DNA of 38,837 nt, taken from the NCBI RefSeq assembly GCF_014843825.1, contig NZ_JHQR01000269.1:1-38837 (forward strand), read 5' to 3'. The notes under the pieces were generated by a model. That model did not search any database. It had not been told where the DNA came from and saw only the letters and a list, made by a program, of their open reading frames with translations. The first letter of the stretch is position 1. Each line of letters starts with the position of its first letter. Position numbers and translations under genes: made by a program. Shown here piece by piece: positions 25,009-32,684 of the stretch. The DNA comes from Mesorhizobium silamurunense (GTDB taxonomy: Bacteria; Pseudomonadota; Alphaproteobacteria; Rhizobiales; Rhizobiaceae).

Positions 25009-26832
25009 TCAGGCGTTTGCGAAGGCGGCGGCGCCGTGGTCGGCGCGGCCGACCAGTTGGCGGAACCCGGCGAACAGCTCGCGGCCGAAGCCGAACTCGT
25101 TGCCGATGAGATCGGCATCGGCCGTGCGGCGCAGCGCGAATTCCGTCCCCGGCACCAGCACTTCCAGCGTGCCGGCATCGGCGTCAAGGCGGATGATGTC
25201 GCCGTCGTGGATCCTGGCGATCGGCCCGTCCTCGACCGCTTCCGGCGTCACATGGATCGCCGCCGGCACCTTGCCGGAGGCGCCGGACATGCGCCCGTCC
25301 GTCACCAGCGCGACGCGCTGGCCGCGGTCCTGCAGGATGCCGAGCACGGTGGTCAGCTTGTGCAGTTCCGGCATGCCGTTGGCCTTCGGCCCCTGGAAGC
25401 GGATGACGGCGACGAAGTCGCCGGTGAGCGTGCCGGCCTTGAAGGCATCGTTCAGTCCCTGCTGGCTGTCAAACACCTTAGCCGGCGCCTCGATGACCCG
25501 CCGCTCGGGCTTGACGGCCGAGGTTTTGATGACCGCATGGCCGAGATTGCCGGCAAGCACTTTTAGGCCGCCGGTCGGCTGGAAAGCCTTCTTGAACGGT
25601 GCCAGTACCTTCTCGTCGCCGCTCTCCAGCGGCGCCGCTTCACGCACGACGCTGCCGTCGGCGCCGAGCCTGGCCTCGACGGCATAGGGCCGCAGGCCTT
25701 CGCCCCACACCGTCTGCACGTCCTCGTGCAGGATGCCTTCGTCGAGCAGCTCGCGGATCAGGAAACCGAGCCCGCCGGCGGCATGGAAATGGTTCACGTC
25801 GGCAAGTCCGTTCGGATAGACGCGTGCGAGCAGCGGCACGGCCTCCGACAGGTCGGAAATGTCCTGCCAGGTGAGAGCGATGCCAGCCGCCGCGGCCATC
25901 GCGATCAGGTGGATGGTGTGATTGGTCGAACCGCCGGTGGCGTGCAGGCCGACCACGCCGTTGACGATCGAGCGCTCGTCGATCATGCGCCCGACCGGCG
26001 TATAGGCATTGCCGAGCGCGGTGATCGCCAGCGCGCGCTTCGCCGCTTCCTTCGTCAGCGCGTCGCGCAGCGGCGTGCCCGGATTGACGAAGGAGGCGCC
26101 GGGCGTGTGCAGGCCCATGATCTCCATCAGCATCTGGTTGGAATTGGCGGTGCCGTAGAAGGTGCAGGTGCCCGGACCGTGGTAGGATTTGGACTCGGCC
26201 TCCAGCAGTTCGGCCCGTCCCACCTTGCCCTCGGCATAGAGTTGGCGGACCTTGGCCTTCTCGTCGTTCGGGATGCCCGTGGTCATTGGTCCGGCGGGGA
26301 TGAAGACCGCCGGCAGGTGCCCGAAGGTGAGTGCTGCGATCACCAGCCCCGGCACGATCTTGTCGCAGACGCCGAGGAAGACGGCGGCGTCGAACATGTT
26401 GTGCGAGAGGCCGATCGCGGCCGCCATGGCGATCACGTCGCGCGAGAACAGCGACAGTTCCATGCCGGGCTGGCCTTGCGTGACGCCATCGCACATTGCC
26501 GGCACGCCGCCGGCGACCTGGGCGATGCCGCCGGCCTCGCGCGCCGCTTCCTTGATCAGCGCCGGAAAGGTCTCGAAGGGCTGATGCGCCGACAACATGT
26601 CGTTGTAGGAGGTGATGATACCGAGGTTGGGCACGCGGTCGCCGCCGAGCGCGACCTTCTCCGACGGGCTGCAGACGGCAAAGCCGTGGGCCAGGTTGCC
26701 GCAGGACAGCACCGCGCGGTTGGCGGCGCGGCCTGATCCCTCCGCGATGCGGCCGAGATAGGCCTCGCGGCCGGCTTTCGAGCGTTGGCGGATGCGTTCC
26801 GTGATGGCTTCGATGTCGCGTCTGGCTGTCAT
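25009..26832 (-). CDS. edd: Phosphogluconate dehydratase
   Basis: A 607-residue IlvD/Edd-family protein. The start at 26832 has AAGGA 6 nt upstream; an in-frame ATG at 26868 would add MGGRFRGSKGQA but has a cramped ribosome site. Iron-sulfur and active-site motifs are visible: NRAVLSCGNLAHG (first Cys), GVPAMCDGVTQGQPGME, GVCDKIVPG, LHATGGSTNHTIHL, and VTDGRMSGASGKVPAA. The enzyme dehydrates 6-phosphogluconate to KDPG, the committed step of the Entner-Doudoroff pathway. It is the third gene after zwf and pgl, separated from pgl by 64 nt that hold a 9-bp inverted repeat. The aldolase gene eda is not in the window. Confidence 0.97.
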   Translation of the reverse strand: MTARRDIEAITERIRQRSKAGREAYLGRIAEGSGRAANRAVLSCGNLAHGFAVCSPSEKVALGGDRVPNLGIITSYNDMLSAHQPFETFPALIKEAAREAGGIAQVAGGVPAMCDGVTQGQPGMELSLFSRDVIAMAAAIGLSHNMFDAAVFLGVCDKIVPGLVIAALTFGHLPAVFIPAGPMTTGIPNDEKAKVRQLYAEGKVGRAELLEAESKSYHGPGTCTFYGTANSNQMLMEIMGLHTPGASFVNPGTPLRDALTKEAAKRALAITALGNAYTPVGRMIDERSIVNGVVGLHATGGSTNHTIHLIAMAAAAGIALTWQDISDLSEAVPLLARVYPNGLADVNHFHAAGGLGFLIRELLDEGILHEDVQTVWGEGLRPYAVEARLGADGSVVREAAPLESGDEKVLAPFKKAFQPTGGLKVLAGNLGHAVIKTSAVKPERRVIEAPAKVFDSQQGLNDAFKAGTLTGDFVAVIRFQGPKANGMPELHKLTTVLGILQDRGQRVALVTDGRMSGASGKVPAAIHVTPEAVEDGPIARIHDGDIIRLDADAGTLEVLVPGTEFALRRTADADLIGNEFGFGRELFAGFRQLVGRADHGAAAFANA

Positions 26833-26846
26833 GGCTTGTCCTTTCG

Positions 26847-26881
26847 AGCCCCGGAAACGTCCTCCCATAGCCTCCGGGGCT
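26847..26881 (-). promoter_or_regulatory. Long inverted repeat in the pgl-edd spacer
   Basis: AGCCCCGGA (26847-26855) and TCCGGGGCT (26873-26881) are exact complements with a 17-nt loop. The transcript of the zwf-pgl-edd operon would form a stable hairpin 15 nt ahead of the edd start. There is no T run on either side, so a simple terminator is unlikely; an RNA-processing or stabilising hairpin is possible. Confidence 0.55.
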
Positions 26882-26896
26882 GTTCCTTTGGTGAAA

Positions 26897-27613
26897 TCAG
26901 GGTGCCCAGAACACCTCTACCGGTATCGGCGCTGCCTCGAGCACGTTGCGGATGGGCTTCTTCATGCCCGCTCCCATCGCGCCGTCGAAGGCAATGCGCT
27001 TGTCCTCTCCCTCGATGTGGAGCGCGATGAAGCCGGCGGCAACGATCCGCGCCATCGACAGGGTCAGCCGCGGCTCGCCGCCGCTCGGCGCATGCACCGG
27101 CAGCACGATCCGTCGCGAGGAGGGGTCGAGCAATTCAGCGAGGTTGCCGGCATCGGGAAAGAACGAGGCCGTGTGGCCGTCGCCACCCATGCCGAGCACG
27201 ACGACGTCCAGCGGCCAGGCCAATGACCGCAGGGCCTCGCTGTCCGAAGCGGCTGCGTCCTCGATGCTCGCCGCCTCATGATAGAGCGGCACGAAGCGCG
27301 CTGCCGCTGCCTTGTTCTGGAGCAGGTTGGCGGCCACCAGCCCGGCATTCGAGCGCGGCGAGGTGGGCGGCACGAAACGCTCGTCGACCAGCGTCACCGT
27401 GACCTTGTCCCAGGCGATCGGTATGGCGGACAGCGCGGCGAAGAATTTTGCCGGCGTCGTCCCGCCGGAGACCGCGAGCAGACCCGTGCCGCGCTTGTCG
27501 ATCGCTTTGGTCAACCGCGCGGCGACTTGGCCGGCAAGTGCTGCCGCCAGCTGCTGGCGGTCGGCAAAGCCGTTCCAGGCGTAGGCGGCGCCGCTCAATT
27601 GCTCTCGTGCCAT
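26897..27613 (-). CDS. pgl: 6-phosphogluconolactonase
   Basis: A 238-residue protein of usual DevB/SOL-family length. Motifs seen: GLLAVSGGTTPAKFFAALS near residue 44, VTLVDERFVPPTSPRSN near 72, and the family signature VVVLGMGGDGHTASFFPD near 137, with PRLTLSMARIVAA further on. It hydrolyses 6-phosphogluconolactone to 6-phosphogluconate, joining the reactions of its neighbours zwf and edd. Its start overlaps the zwf stop by 19 nt, which suggests translational coupling in one operon. Confidence 0.95.
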   Translation of the reverse strand: MAREQLSGAAYAWNGFADRQQLAAALAGQVAARLTKAIDKRGTGLLAVSGGTTPAKFFAALSAIPIAWDKVTVTLVDERFVPPTSPRSNAGLVAANLLQNKAAAARFVPLYHEAASIEDAAASDSEALRSLAWPLDVVVLGMGGDGHTASFFPDAGNLAELLDPSSRRIVLPVHAPSGGEPRLTLSMARIVAAGFIALHIEGEDKRIAFDGAMGAGMKKPIRNVLEAAPIPVEVFWAP

Positions 27614-29064
27614 GTCCGTCCGTCACGTTCGATGAGCGCGATGGAGGCCGAGGGGCCCCAGGTGCCGGCCGTATAGCCCTGCGCTTCCTGCCTGGCGCTT
27701 TCCCAGGCGTTCTGGATCGGGTCGATCCATTTCCAGGCCGCCTCGACTTCGTCACGTCGCATGAACAGCGTCTGATTGCCGCGCACCACATCCATGATCA
27801 GCCGCTCATAGGCGTCCGGCGCCCGGCCCTGGAAGGACTGCGCGAAGCTCATATCGAGCGAAATCTGGCGCAGCCGCATGCCGCCCGGCCCCGGATCCTT
27901 GATCATGATGTACTGCTTGACGCCTTCGTCCGGCTGCAGGCGGATGACCAGCTGATTGGCGAAGATCGGACCGGCGCTGTCGCCGAAGATCGAATAGGGG
28001 ATCGGCTTGAACTCGATGACGATCTCCGAAACGCGGGTCGCCAGCCGCTTGCCGGTCCTGAGATAGAAGGGAACGCCGGCCCAACGCCAGTTGCCGATCT
28101 CGGCCTTTACTGCGACGAAGGTCTCGGTGTTGCTGTCCTTGCCGAGTTCCTCGACATAGCCTTTGACGGCTCCGCCTGCCGAGGCGCCGGCGCGATACTG
28201 ACCGCGCACGGTGTGCTTGGGCGCCTCGTTGCCGTTGATGCGCTTCAATGCCCTCAGCACCTTCAGCTTCTCGTCGCGTACCGCGTCTGCGTCCATCGAC
28301 GATGGCGTTTCCATGGCAACCAGGCAAAGCAGCTGCAGGATGTGGTTCTGCACCATGTCGCGCAGCGCGCCGGCCTTGTCGTAATAGGTGACGCGGTCCT
28401 CGAGACCCACGGTTTCGGCCACCGTGATTTGCACATGATCGATATGCGCGGAATTCCACAACGGCTCGTAGAGCGCATTGGCAAAGCGCAGCGCCATCAG
28501 GTTCTGCACCGTTTCCTTGCCGAGATAGTGATCGATGCGGAAGATCTGGCTTTCGTGGAAATCATCGCCAACCGCGTCGTTGAGCGCCCGCGCCGAGGTG
28601 AGATCCCGCCCGATCGGCTTCTCCAGCACGATGCGCGAGTTCGGCGTGATCAGCCTGTGCTCTTTGAGCTGGTGCGAGATGTCGCCGAACAGGGCCGGCG
28701 CCACCGCCAGATAGAAGGCGCGGATGCGGTCGCTGTCGCCGATCGCCTTCTTGAGCTTGTCGAAGCCGGCGCCGGTGGTCGCGTCGGCCGAGACGTAGGA
28801 AAGCCGCGCCAGGAAGGTCTCGAGCTCCTTGGCATCGACGTCGGCCTGCTTCACGTGCTCGGATATCGCCTTCTTAGCGAAGGTCTGAAACTCGGCGTCG
28901 GTCATTTTCGCGCGCGACGTGCCGATGATGCGCGTCGGCTCGGAGAATTGCTGGCCGCGCTGGCGATGGTAGAGCGAGGGCAGAAGCTTGCGTTCCGACA
29001 GGTCGCCGGTGCCGCCGAAGATGATGAAGTCGAAGGGATCGACGGGAATGATCTGGCTGGTCAT
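27595..29064 (-). CDS. zwf: Glucose-6-phosphate 1-dehydrogenase
   Basis: A 489-residue protein of normal length. The N-terminal dinucleotide fold is IIFGGTGDLSERKLLPSLY (the GxxGDL form typical of G6PDH), the catalytic signature is FRIDHYLGKETVQN with the active His, followed by RFANALYEPLWN, and later GVPFYLRTGKRLA and RLQPDEGVKQYI. It oxidises glucose-6-phosphate to the lactone, producing NADPH or NADH. It is the first gene of zwf-pgl-edd, the standard rhizobial arrangement in which hexose catabolism runs mainly through the Entner-Doudoroff route. A palindrome with a -10-like hexamer lies about 50 nt upstream of its ATG. Confidence 0.97.
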   Translation of the reverse strand: MTSQIIPVDPFDFIIFGGTGDLSERKLLPSLYHRQRGQQFSEPTRIIGTSRAKMTDAEFQTFAKKAISEHVKQADVDAKELETFLARLSYVSADATTGAGFDKLKKAIGDSDRIRAFYLAVAPALFGDISHQLKEHRLITPNSRIVLEKPIGRDLTSARALNDAVGDDFHESQIFRIDHYLGKETVQNLMALRFANALYEPLWNSAHIDHVQITVAETVGLEDRVTYYDKAGALRDMVQNHILQLLCLVAMETPSSMDADAVRDEKLKVLRALKRINGNEAPKHTVRGQYRAGASAGGAVKGYVEELGKDSNTETFVAVKAEIGNWRWAGVPFYLRTGKRLATRVSEIVIEFKPIPYSIFGDSAGPIFANQLVIRLQPDEGVKQYIMIKDPGPGGMRLRQISLDMSFAQSFQGRAPDAYERLIMDVVRGNQTLFMRRDEVEAAWKWIDPIQNAWESARQEAQGYTAGTWGPSASIALIERDGRTWHESN

Positions 29065-29107
29065 GGTCAGTCCGATTTGATGCCGGTCGCGGTAGCGCAG
29101 CTGGTAT

Positions 29108-29123
29108 ATTCTAATCGATTTAA
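29108..29123 (-). promoter_or_regulatory. AATCGATT-centred palindrome with -10-like TAGAAT upstream of zwf
   Basis: AATCGATT at 29113-29120 is a perfect palindrome; extended arms match at 6 of 8 positions per side. Read on the zwf strand it merges with TAGAAT, which matches 5 of 6 of the sigma70 -10 consensus, about 45 nt before the start codon. A central CG in an A/T-flanked palindrome is typical of LacI-family operators. I found no good -35, so this is a candidate only. Confidence 0.35.
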
Positions 29124-29344
29124 ATTTTCCAGTGCCATGGTGTCACATCCAGGACCAACCTCTTGCCATTGATTGGGTCCACATGTGTCCTTGACACTGG
29201 CGCTACCGGCAGGCTTGTCGGCAAACGATGGCTTTCCGGCAGCGTTCGCGCCTGCAACATAGAACGTGAATGTGACGAAAGCTAAGGGAGAATGGCGGCA
29301 GCCGCCCTCCTCGAGACGGGATGATCGCAATGAGCGGGAAAACC

Positions 29345-30091
29345 ATGCGTCTGGAAAACAAGGTGGCCATCATCACCGGCGCGGCGTCGGGATTCGGCGA
29401 GGGCATGGCGAAGCGCTTCGCTGAAGAGGGCGCGCGTGTCGTGGTCGCCGACCTCAACGCCAAAGGCGCCGAGCGGGTGGCGGAGGAAATCGGCGACAGC
29501 GCGATCTGGACCCAAACCGACGTGTCGCAGCGCTCCGAATTCGACGAGATGGTCTATGCCGCCAAGAGCGCCTTCGGCCGCGTCGACATCATGGTCAACA
29601 ACGCCGGTTATACCCATCGCAACGGCGACATGCTGGGTGTCGACGAGGAAACCTTCGACCTGATCACCGCCGTCAACATGAAGGCGATCTATCATGCCGC
29701 CCTTGCCGTTGTGCCGATCATGGACCGGCAGGGCGGCGGCGTCATCCTCACCACGGCCTCGACGGCCGGCATCAGGCCGCGGCCGGGCCTCACCTGGTAT
29801 AACGCCTCCAAGGGATGGGCGATCACCGCCACCAAGTCGATGGCGGTCGAGCTCGCGCCGAAGAACATCCGCGTCAATTGCCTCTGCCCGGTCGCGGGCG
29901 AGACCGGCATGCTGGAGAAGTTCATGGGCGCCGACACGCCGGAGATCCGCGAGAAGTTCCGCGCCTCGATCCCGCTCGGCCGGCTCTCGACGCCGCTCGA
30001 CATCGCCAATGCGGCGCTCTGGCTGGCTTCGGACGAGGCGGCCTTCATCACCGGCGTGGCGCTGGAGGTCGACGGCGGGCGCTGCATCTGA
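29345..30091 (+). CDS. Short-chain dehydrogenase/reductase (classical SDR)
   Basis: A 248-residue protein if ATG 29345 (MRLENKVAIITG, with AGCGGG 6 nt upstream) is used; ATGs at 29330 and 29321 are alternatives. The coenzyme motif is TGAASGFGEG, with ADLNAKG after the second strand (an Asp there suggests NAD preference), NNAGYTH, the active-site TTASTAG Ser, and YNASKGWAI with the YxxxK pair. The C-terminal part (CPVAGETGMLEKFMG, GRLSTPLDIANAALWLASDEA, EVDGGRCI) is standard. SDRs of this type oxidise sugar alcohols or 3-oxoacyl/hydroxy compounds; the substrate cannot be read. It is transcribed divergently from the zwf operon and converges on the SH3 gene, with no clear pathway partner. Confidence 0.92.
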   Translation: MRLENKVAIITGAASGFGEGMAKRFAEEGARVVVADLNAKGAERVAEEIGDSAIWTQTDVSQRSEFDEMVYAAKSAFGRVDIMVNNAGYTHRNGDMLGVDEETFDLITAVNMKAIYHAALAVVPIMDRQGGGVILTTASTAGIRPRPGLTWYNASKGWAITATKSMAVELAPKNIRVNCLCPVAGETGMLEKFMGADTPEIREKFRASIPLGRLSTPLDIANAALWLASDEAAFITGVALEVDGGRCI

Positions 30092-30096
30092 ATTGA

Positions 30097-30120
30097 CGTT
30101 GCGGCGGCAGGCCGCCAACG
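30097..30120. terminator. GC hairpin between convergent SDR and SH3 genes
   Basis: CGTT-GC-GGCGG-CAGG-CCGCC-AACG can fold into a 5-bp GC stem with a 4-nt loop and an outer 4-bp stem around a 2-nt bulge. It fills most of the 38-nt gap between two convergent stops. No T run follows on either strand, so it may only help ending of transcription. Confidence 0.4.
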
Positions 30121-30129
30121 ATGTCTGGA

Positions 30130-31026
30130 TCAGGCGCCAGTCTTGACGTAGCTTTTGTAGATCCAGCCGCGCTTGCCGTTATAGACGATCTCGCACCATT
30201 TCTTGCAGCTTAGCACTTGCACGGAAGTTTTAGCGGGCACGGTGAGCATGGCGGCCGCCTTCTGTTTTGGACCTGCTCGCATTGTCACTGCCCGCAGGAT
30301 ACGTCCGTTGGCGACCGCGCTTACCTTTTCAGGGTCAGGCTTGGCCTGGTCCTCGGTTGCTGCCGTCTGATCGTCGAGAGCCTGCGGTTTTGTTGCCGAT
30401 ATGGCGGCGGTCTGGGAGCCGTCCATCTTGTCGTCCGCCTTTTTCTCCGTGGTCGGCGGATCATTTGTCGCAGCGGGAGCGGCCACCTTGGACAAGGCGC
30501 TCGAAGCATCATTCGCCGGCGCGGATTCGGCGAAGGCCGCAACGGCCGGCTTGTCGCTCTGCGTCGCCGGCTTATCCGCGGCCTGAGCGGACGAGGCCGG
30601 CGGAGCATCTGCCGCAGCAGGCGCAGGCTCACCACCCGTGCCGTTCCAGCGGGGGTTGTTGGATGCCAGCGCCGGAATGGTGGCTTCTCGGGCTGCAGTC
30701 ACGGGCGAAACCGCATCGGCCTTGCGCGCGGCTTGCGGCGCGGCGACACTGATGGCGCTCGCCGCGGCCGGGGCGATTTTCTTCGTCTTGACTGGCATCG
30801 CGGGCACGGTCTGCTCCGCGCTTGCGATCGCCTGCCGTTCATTGGCCGGCAGGGCCAGCCAAAGCGCCACCGCCGCCACGCCAAGCAGCGCCGCGGTGCC
30901 GACGGCCGCTATCACCAGATGCGCGTTCGACTGCAGACCCTGCCAGAACGAGGGCCGCATGTCATAGCCAAACTGCACCGCGAAGCGCCGTCGTTCCGGC
31001 GCACCGAAACTGAAGGGCTCGTACAC
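30130..31026 (-). CDS. Single-pass membrane protein with C-terminal SH3 domain
   Basis: A 298-residue protein. GTG at 31026 is chosen because GGAGGTGG stands just upstream; the open frame continues further but without a ribosome site. Residues 1-33 are cytoplasmic and positively charged. A membrane helix covers about 36-58 (VIAAVGTAALLGVAAVALWLAL). Residues about 60-235 are Ala/Pro/Lys-rich and probably disordered. The C terminus (about 238-297) is a bacterial SH3 domain: VNGRILRAVTMRAGPKQKA-like opening, VPAKTSVQVLSCKKWCEIV and YNGKRGWIYKSYV. In such proteins the SH3 domain faces the periplasm and may touch peptidoglycan. The role is unknown and neighbours give no clue. Confidence 0.75.
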   Translation of the reverse strand: MYEPFSFGAPERRRFAVQFGYDMRPSFWQGLQSNAHLVIAAVGTAALLGVAAVALWLALPANERQAIASAEQTVPAMPVKTKKIAPAAASAISVAAPQAARKADAVSPVTAAREATIPALASNNPRWNGTGGEPAPAAADAPPASSAQAADKPATQSDKPAVAAFAESAPANDASSALSKVAAPAATNDPPTTEKKADDKMDGSQTAAISATKPQALDDQTAATEDQAKPDPEKVSAVANGRILRAVTMRAGPKQKAAAMLTVPAKTSVQVLSCKKWCEIVYNGKRGWIYKSYVKTGA

Positions 31027-31283
31027 TAAACCACCTCCAACTAACGGGCCGACGTTCTTTCGATCTTGCCGCAATATTTCGCGGTTGATCGGCATCGGTC
31101 CCGAAATTCCAGCGGGCAGGCCCGCGCAAATCCCCGTGCTATCGCCCAGAACCGGCATCTTTTGCCGCCGATTATGGCATCAGTGCGCCTTTTTTCGAAA
31201 TTCTGCGCGTTCATTAAGGATTCTGCAACGTGCCGCTAGGGAAGCGGCCCTGTCGAATCAACGGCTTTTGCCGATGTCCGGCC

Positions 31284-32570
31284 TCAAATCCTGTCGCGCA
31301 GCGCGAACCAGTTGAGCGCCAGAAACAGCAGCGGCGCGCGAAAACGACGGCCACCCGGGAAAGCGGGAATCTTCAGGTCCTCGATAAGCTTCAGCCGGTC
31401 GCGGTTGCCGGCGATCGTTTCGGCATAGAGCTTGCCGAAGAAGTTCGCGAGCATGACCCCGTGTCCGGAATAGCCGCCCATCGAGATCACGTTCGGCATC
31501 ACCTCGCGCACGAACGGTTTCCTCGGCACGGTGATGCCGACATAGCCGCCCCAGCCATGGGTGATCTCGACATCCTTTAGCGCCGGAAAGAGCTCGGCGA
31601 TCTGCCGGCGGATGTGGATATGGATGTCCTTCGGATCGTTGACGGCATAGACCTCGCGACCGCCGAACAAAAGCCGGCCGTCCTTCGACTTGCGGAAATA
31701 GCGCACGACGAAACGGGAATCGTCCACCGACTCGCCACCCGGCAGCACCTTGGACTGAGCGTCGAGCGGCACGGTCGCGCCGATGAAGGAGCCGATCGGC
31801 ATGATATGCGCGGCGCTGACGGGCTCCAGATTGCCGCCATAGGCGTTGACCGCGACCAGGCATTTCTCGGCTGTGATGGTGCCCTTGGGCGTCGTGACCC
31901 TCACCCTGCCGCCAGCGGAAACAATGCCGGTCGAGGGCGTCCGCTCGAACAGATGCGCGCCGGCCGCGGCGGCCACTTTTGCCGTGCCGATCACCAGCTT
32001 CAGCGGGTGGATATGCCCGGTGCCGGTGTCGCGCGTGCCGCCGAAATAGCGCGTCGAGCCCAGACGCTCGGCGGTCTCGCCGGCATCCGTGAAGGAGATG
32101 TGCGGATAACCGAAGCGGCTCCCCATGATCTCGGCATGGGCCTTGTAGTCGTCGACATAGCGCCTCTTATGCGCTACCGACAATTGGCCGGGCATGTAGT
32201 CGATCTCGATCCGGTTGGCCGTCGCGAAATCGAGAAGATGCGTCTTGGCCTCTTCCGCGAGATCGAACAGCGCCTTGGCTCGTGAAAACCCGTATTCGGT
32301 CTCGAGTTCCTCAGCCCAGGCGCGCTGGCCGGTGCCGAGCTGGCCGCCATTGCGCCCCGATGCGCCGTCGCCAAAGCGGTAGGCATCGATGAGCACGACA
32401 TCTGTGCCGGCCTTGGCAAGATGCGCCGCTGCCGAAAGGCCGGTGAAGCCTCCACCGACGATGACAACGTCGCACGTCCGATCGCCATCGAGCGAGGGAT
32501 ACTCGGGGCGGGGCCCGGCCGTATCCTCATACCAGGAACGGCCGGGGGAAATGGGGGATTGGTAGGGCAT
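31284..32570 (-). CDS. puuB: FAD-dependent gamma-glutamylputrescine oxidase-like enzyme (PuuB/DAO family)
   Basis: A 428-residue protein, matching the usual length of PuuB. The ATG at 32570 (MPYQSPISPGRSWYEDTAG) is preferred over an upstream in-frame start lying in repeat sequence. FAD binding is shown by DVVIVGGGFTGLSAAAHLAKAG near residue 35 and by DGASGRNGGQLGTGQR soon after; the C-terminal MGGYSGHGVMLANFFGKLYAE closes the FAD site. PuuB oxidises gamma-glutamylputrescine to the aminobutyraldehyde with release of H2O2. Its gene follows a gamma-glutamylputrescine-synthetase-like gene on the same strand, which supports the putrescine role; other DAO-family amine oxidation remains possible. 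Confidence 0.8.
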   Translation of the reverse strand: MPYQSPISPGRSWYEDTAGPRPEYPSLDGDRTCDVVIVGGGFTGLSAAAHLAKAGTDVVLIDAYRFGDGASGRNGGQLGTGQRAWAEELETEYGFSRAKALFDLAEEAKTHLLDFATANRIEIDYMPGQLSVAHKRRYVDDYKAHAEIMGSRFGYPHISFTDAGETAERLGSTRYFGGTRDTGTGHIHPLKLVIGTAKVAAAAGAHLFERTPSTGIVSAGGRVRVTTPKGTITAEKCLVAVNAYGGNLEPVSAAHIMPIGSFIGATVPLDAQSKVLPGGESVDDSRFVVRYFRKSKDGRLLFGGREVYAVNDPKDIHIHIRRQIAELFPALKDVEITHGWGGYVGITVPRKPFVREVMPNVISMGGYSGHGVMLANFFGKLYAETIAGNRDRLKLIEDLKIPAFPGGRRFRAPLLFLALNWFALRDRI

Positions 32571-32580
32571 GAGAACGCCA

Positions 32581-32669
32581 GTGAATGGTGAATGGCTTTG
32601 CGAAGGCGCACTGGCCGCGTTCACCCGTCCAATATGAAACTACTCACCATTCACTATTCACCATTCACG
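32581..32669. repeat. Heptamer-repeat element with 13-bp inverted repeat in the puuA-puuB spacer
   Basis: GTGAATGGTGAAT (32581-32593) is the exact complement of ATTCACCATTCAC (32656-32668), with 62 nt between. The right arm is built of consecutive heptamers ATTCACT (32649-32655), ATTCACC (32656-32662) and ATTCACG (32663-32669); a related CTCACC precedes them. The element fills most of the 114-nt spacer and overlaps no gene when the chosen starts are used. It resembles small dispersed intergenic repeats of rhizobial genomes (recollection). Confidence 0.75.
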
Positions 32670-32684
32670 CGACGAAGTCGCCGC

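Noticed and set aside
29184..29198. GTGTC-CTT-GACAC inverted repeat between zwf and the SDR gene
   Set aside because: Short arms and 3-nt centre with no partner or promoter relation; likely chance.
31027..31283. 257-nt gap between the SH3 gene and puuB
   Set aside because: Looked at on both strands for RNA genes, repeats and terminators; nothing convincing found.
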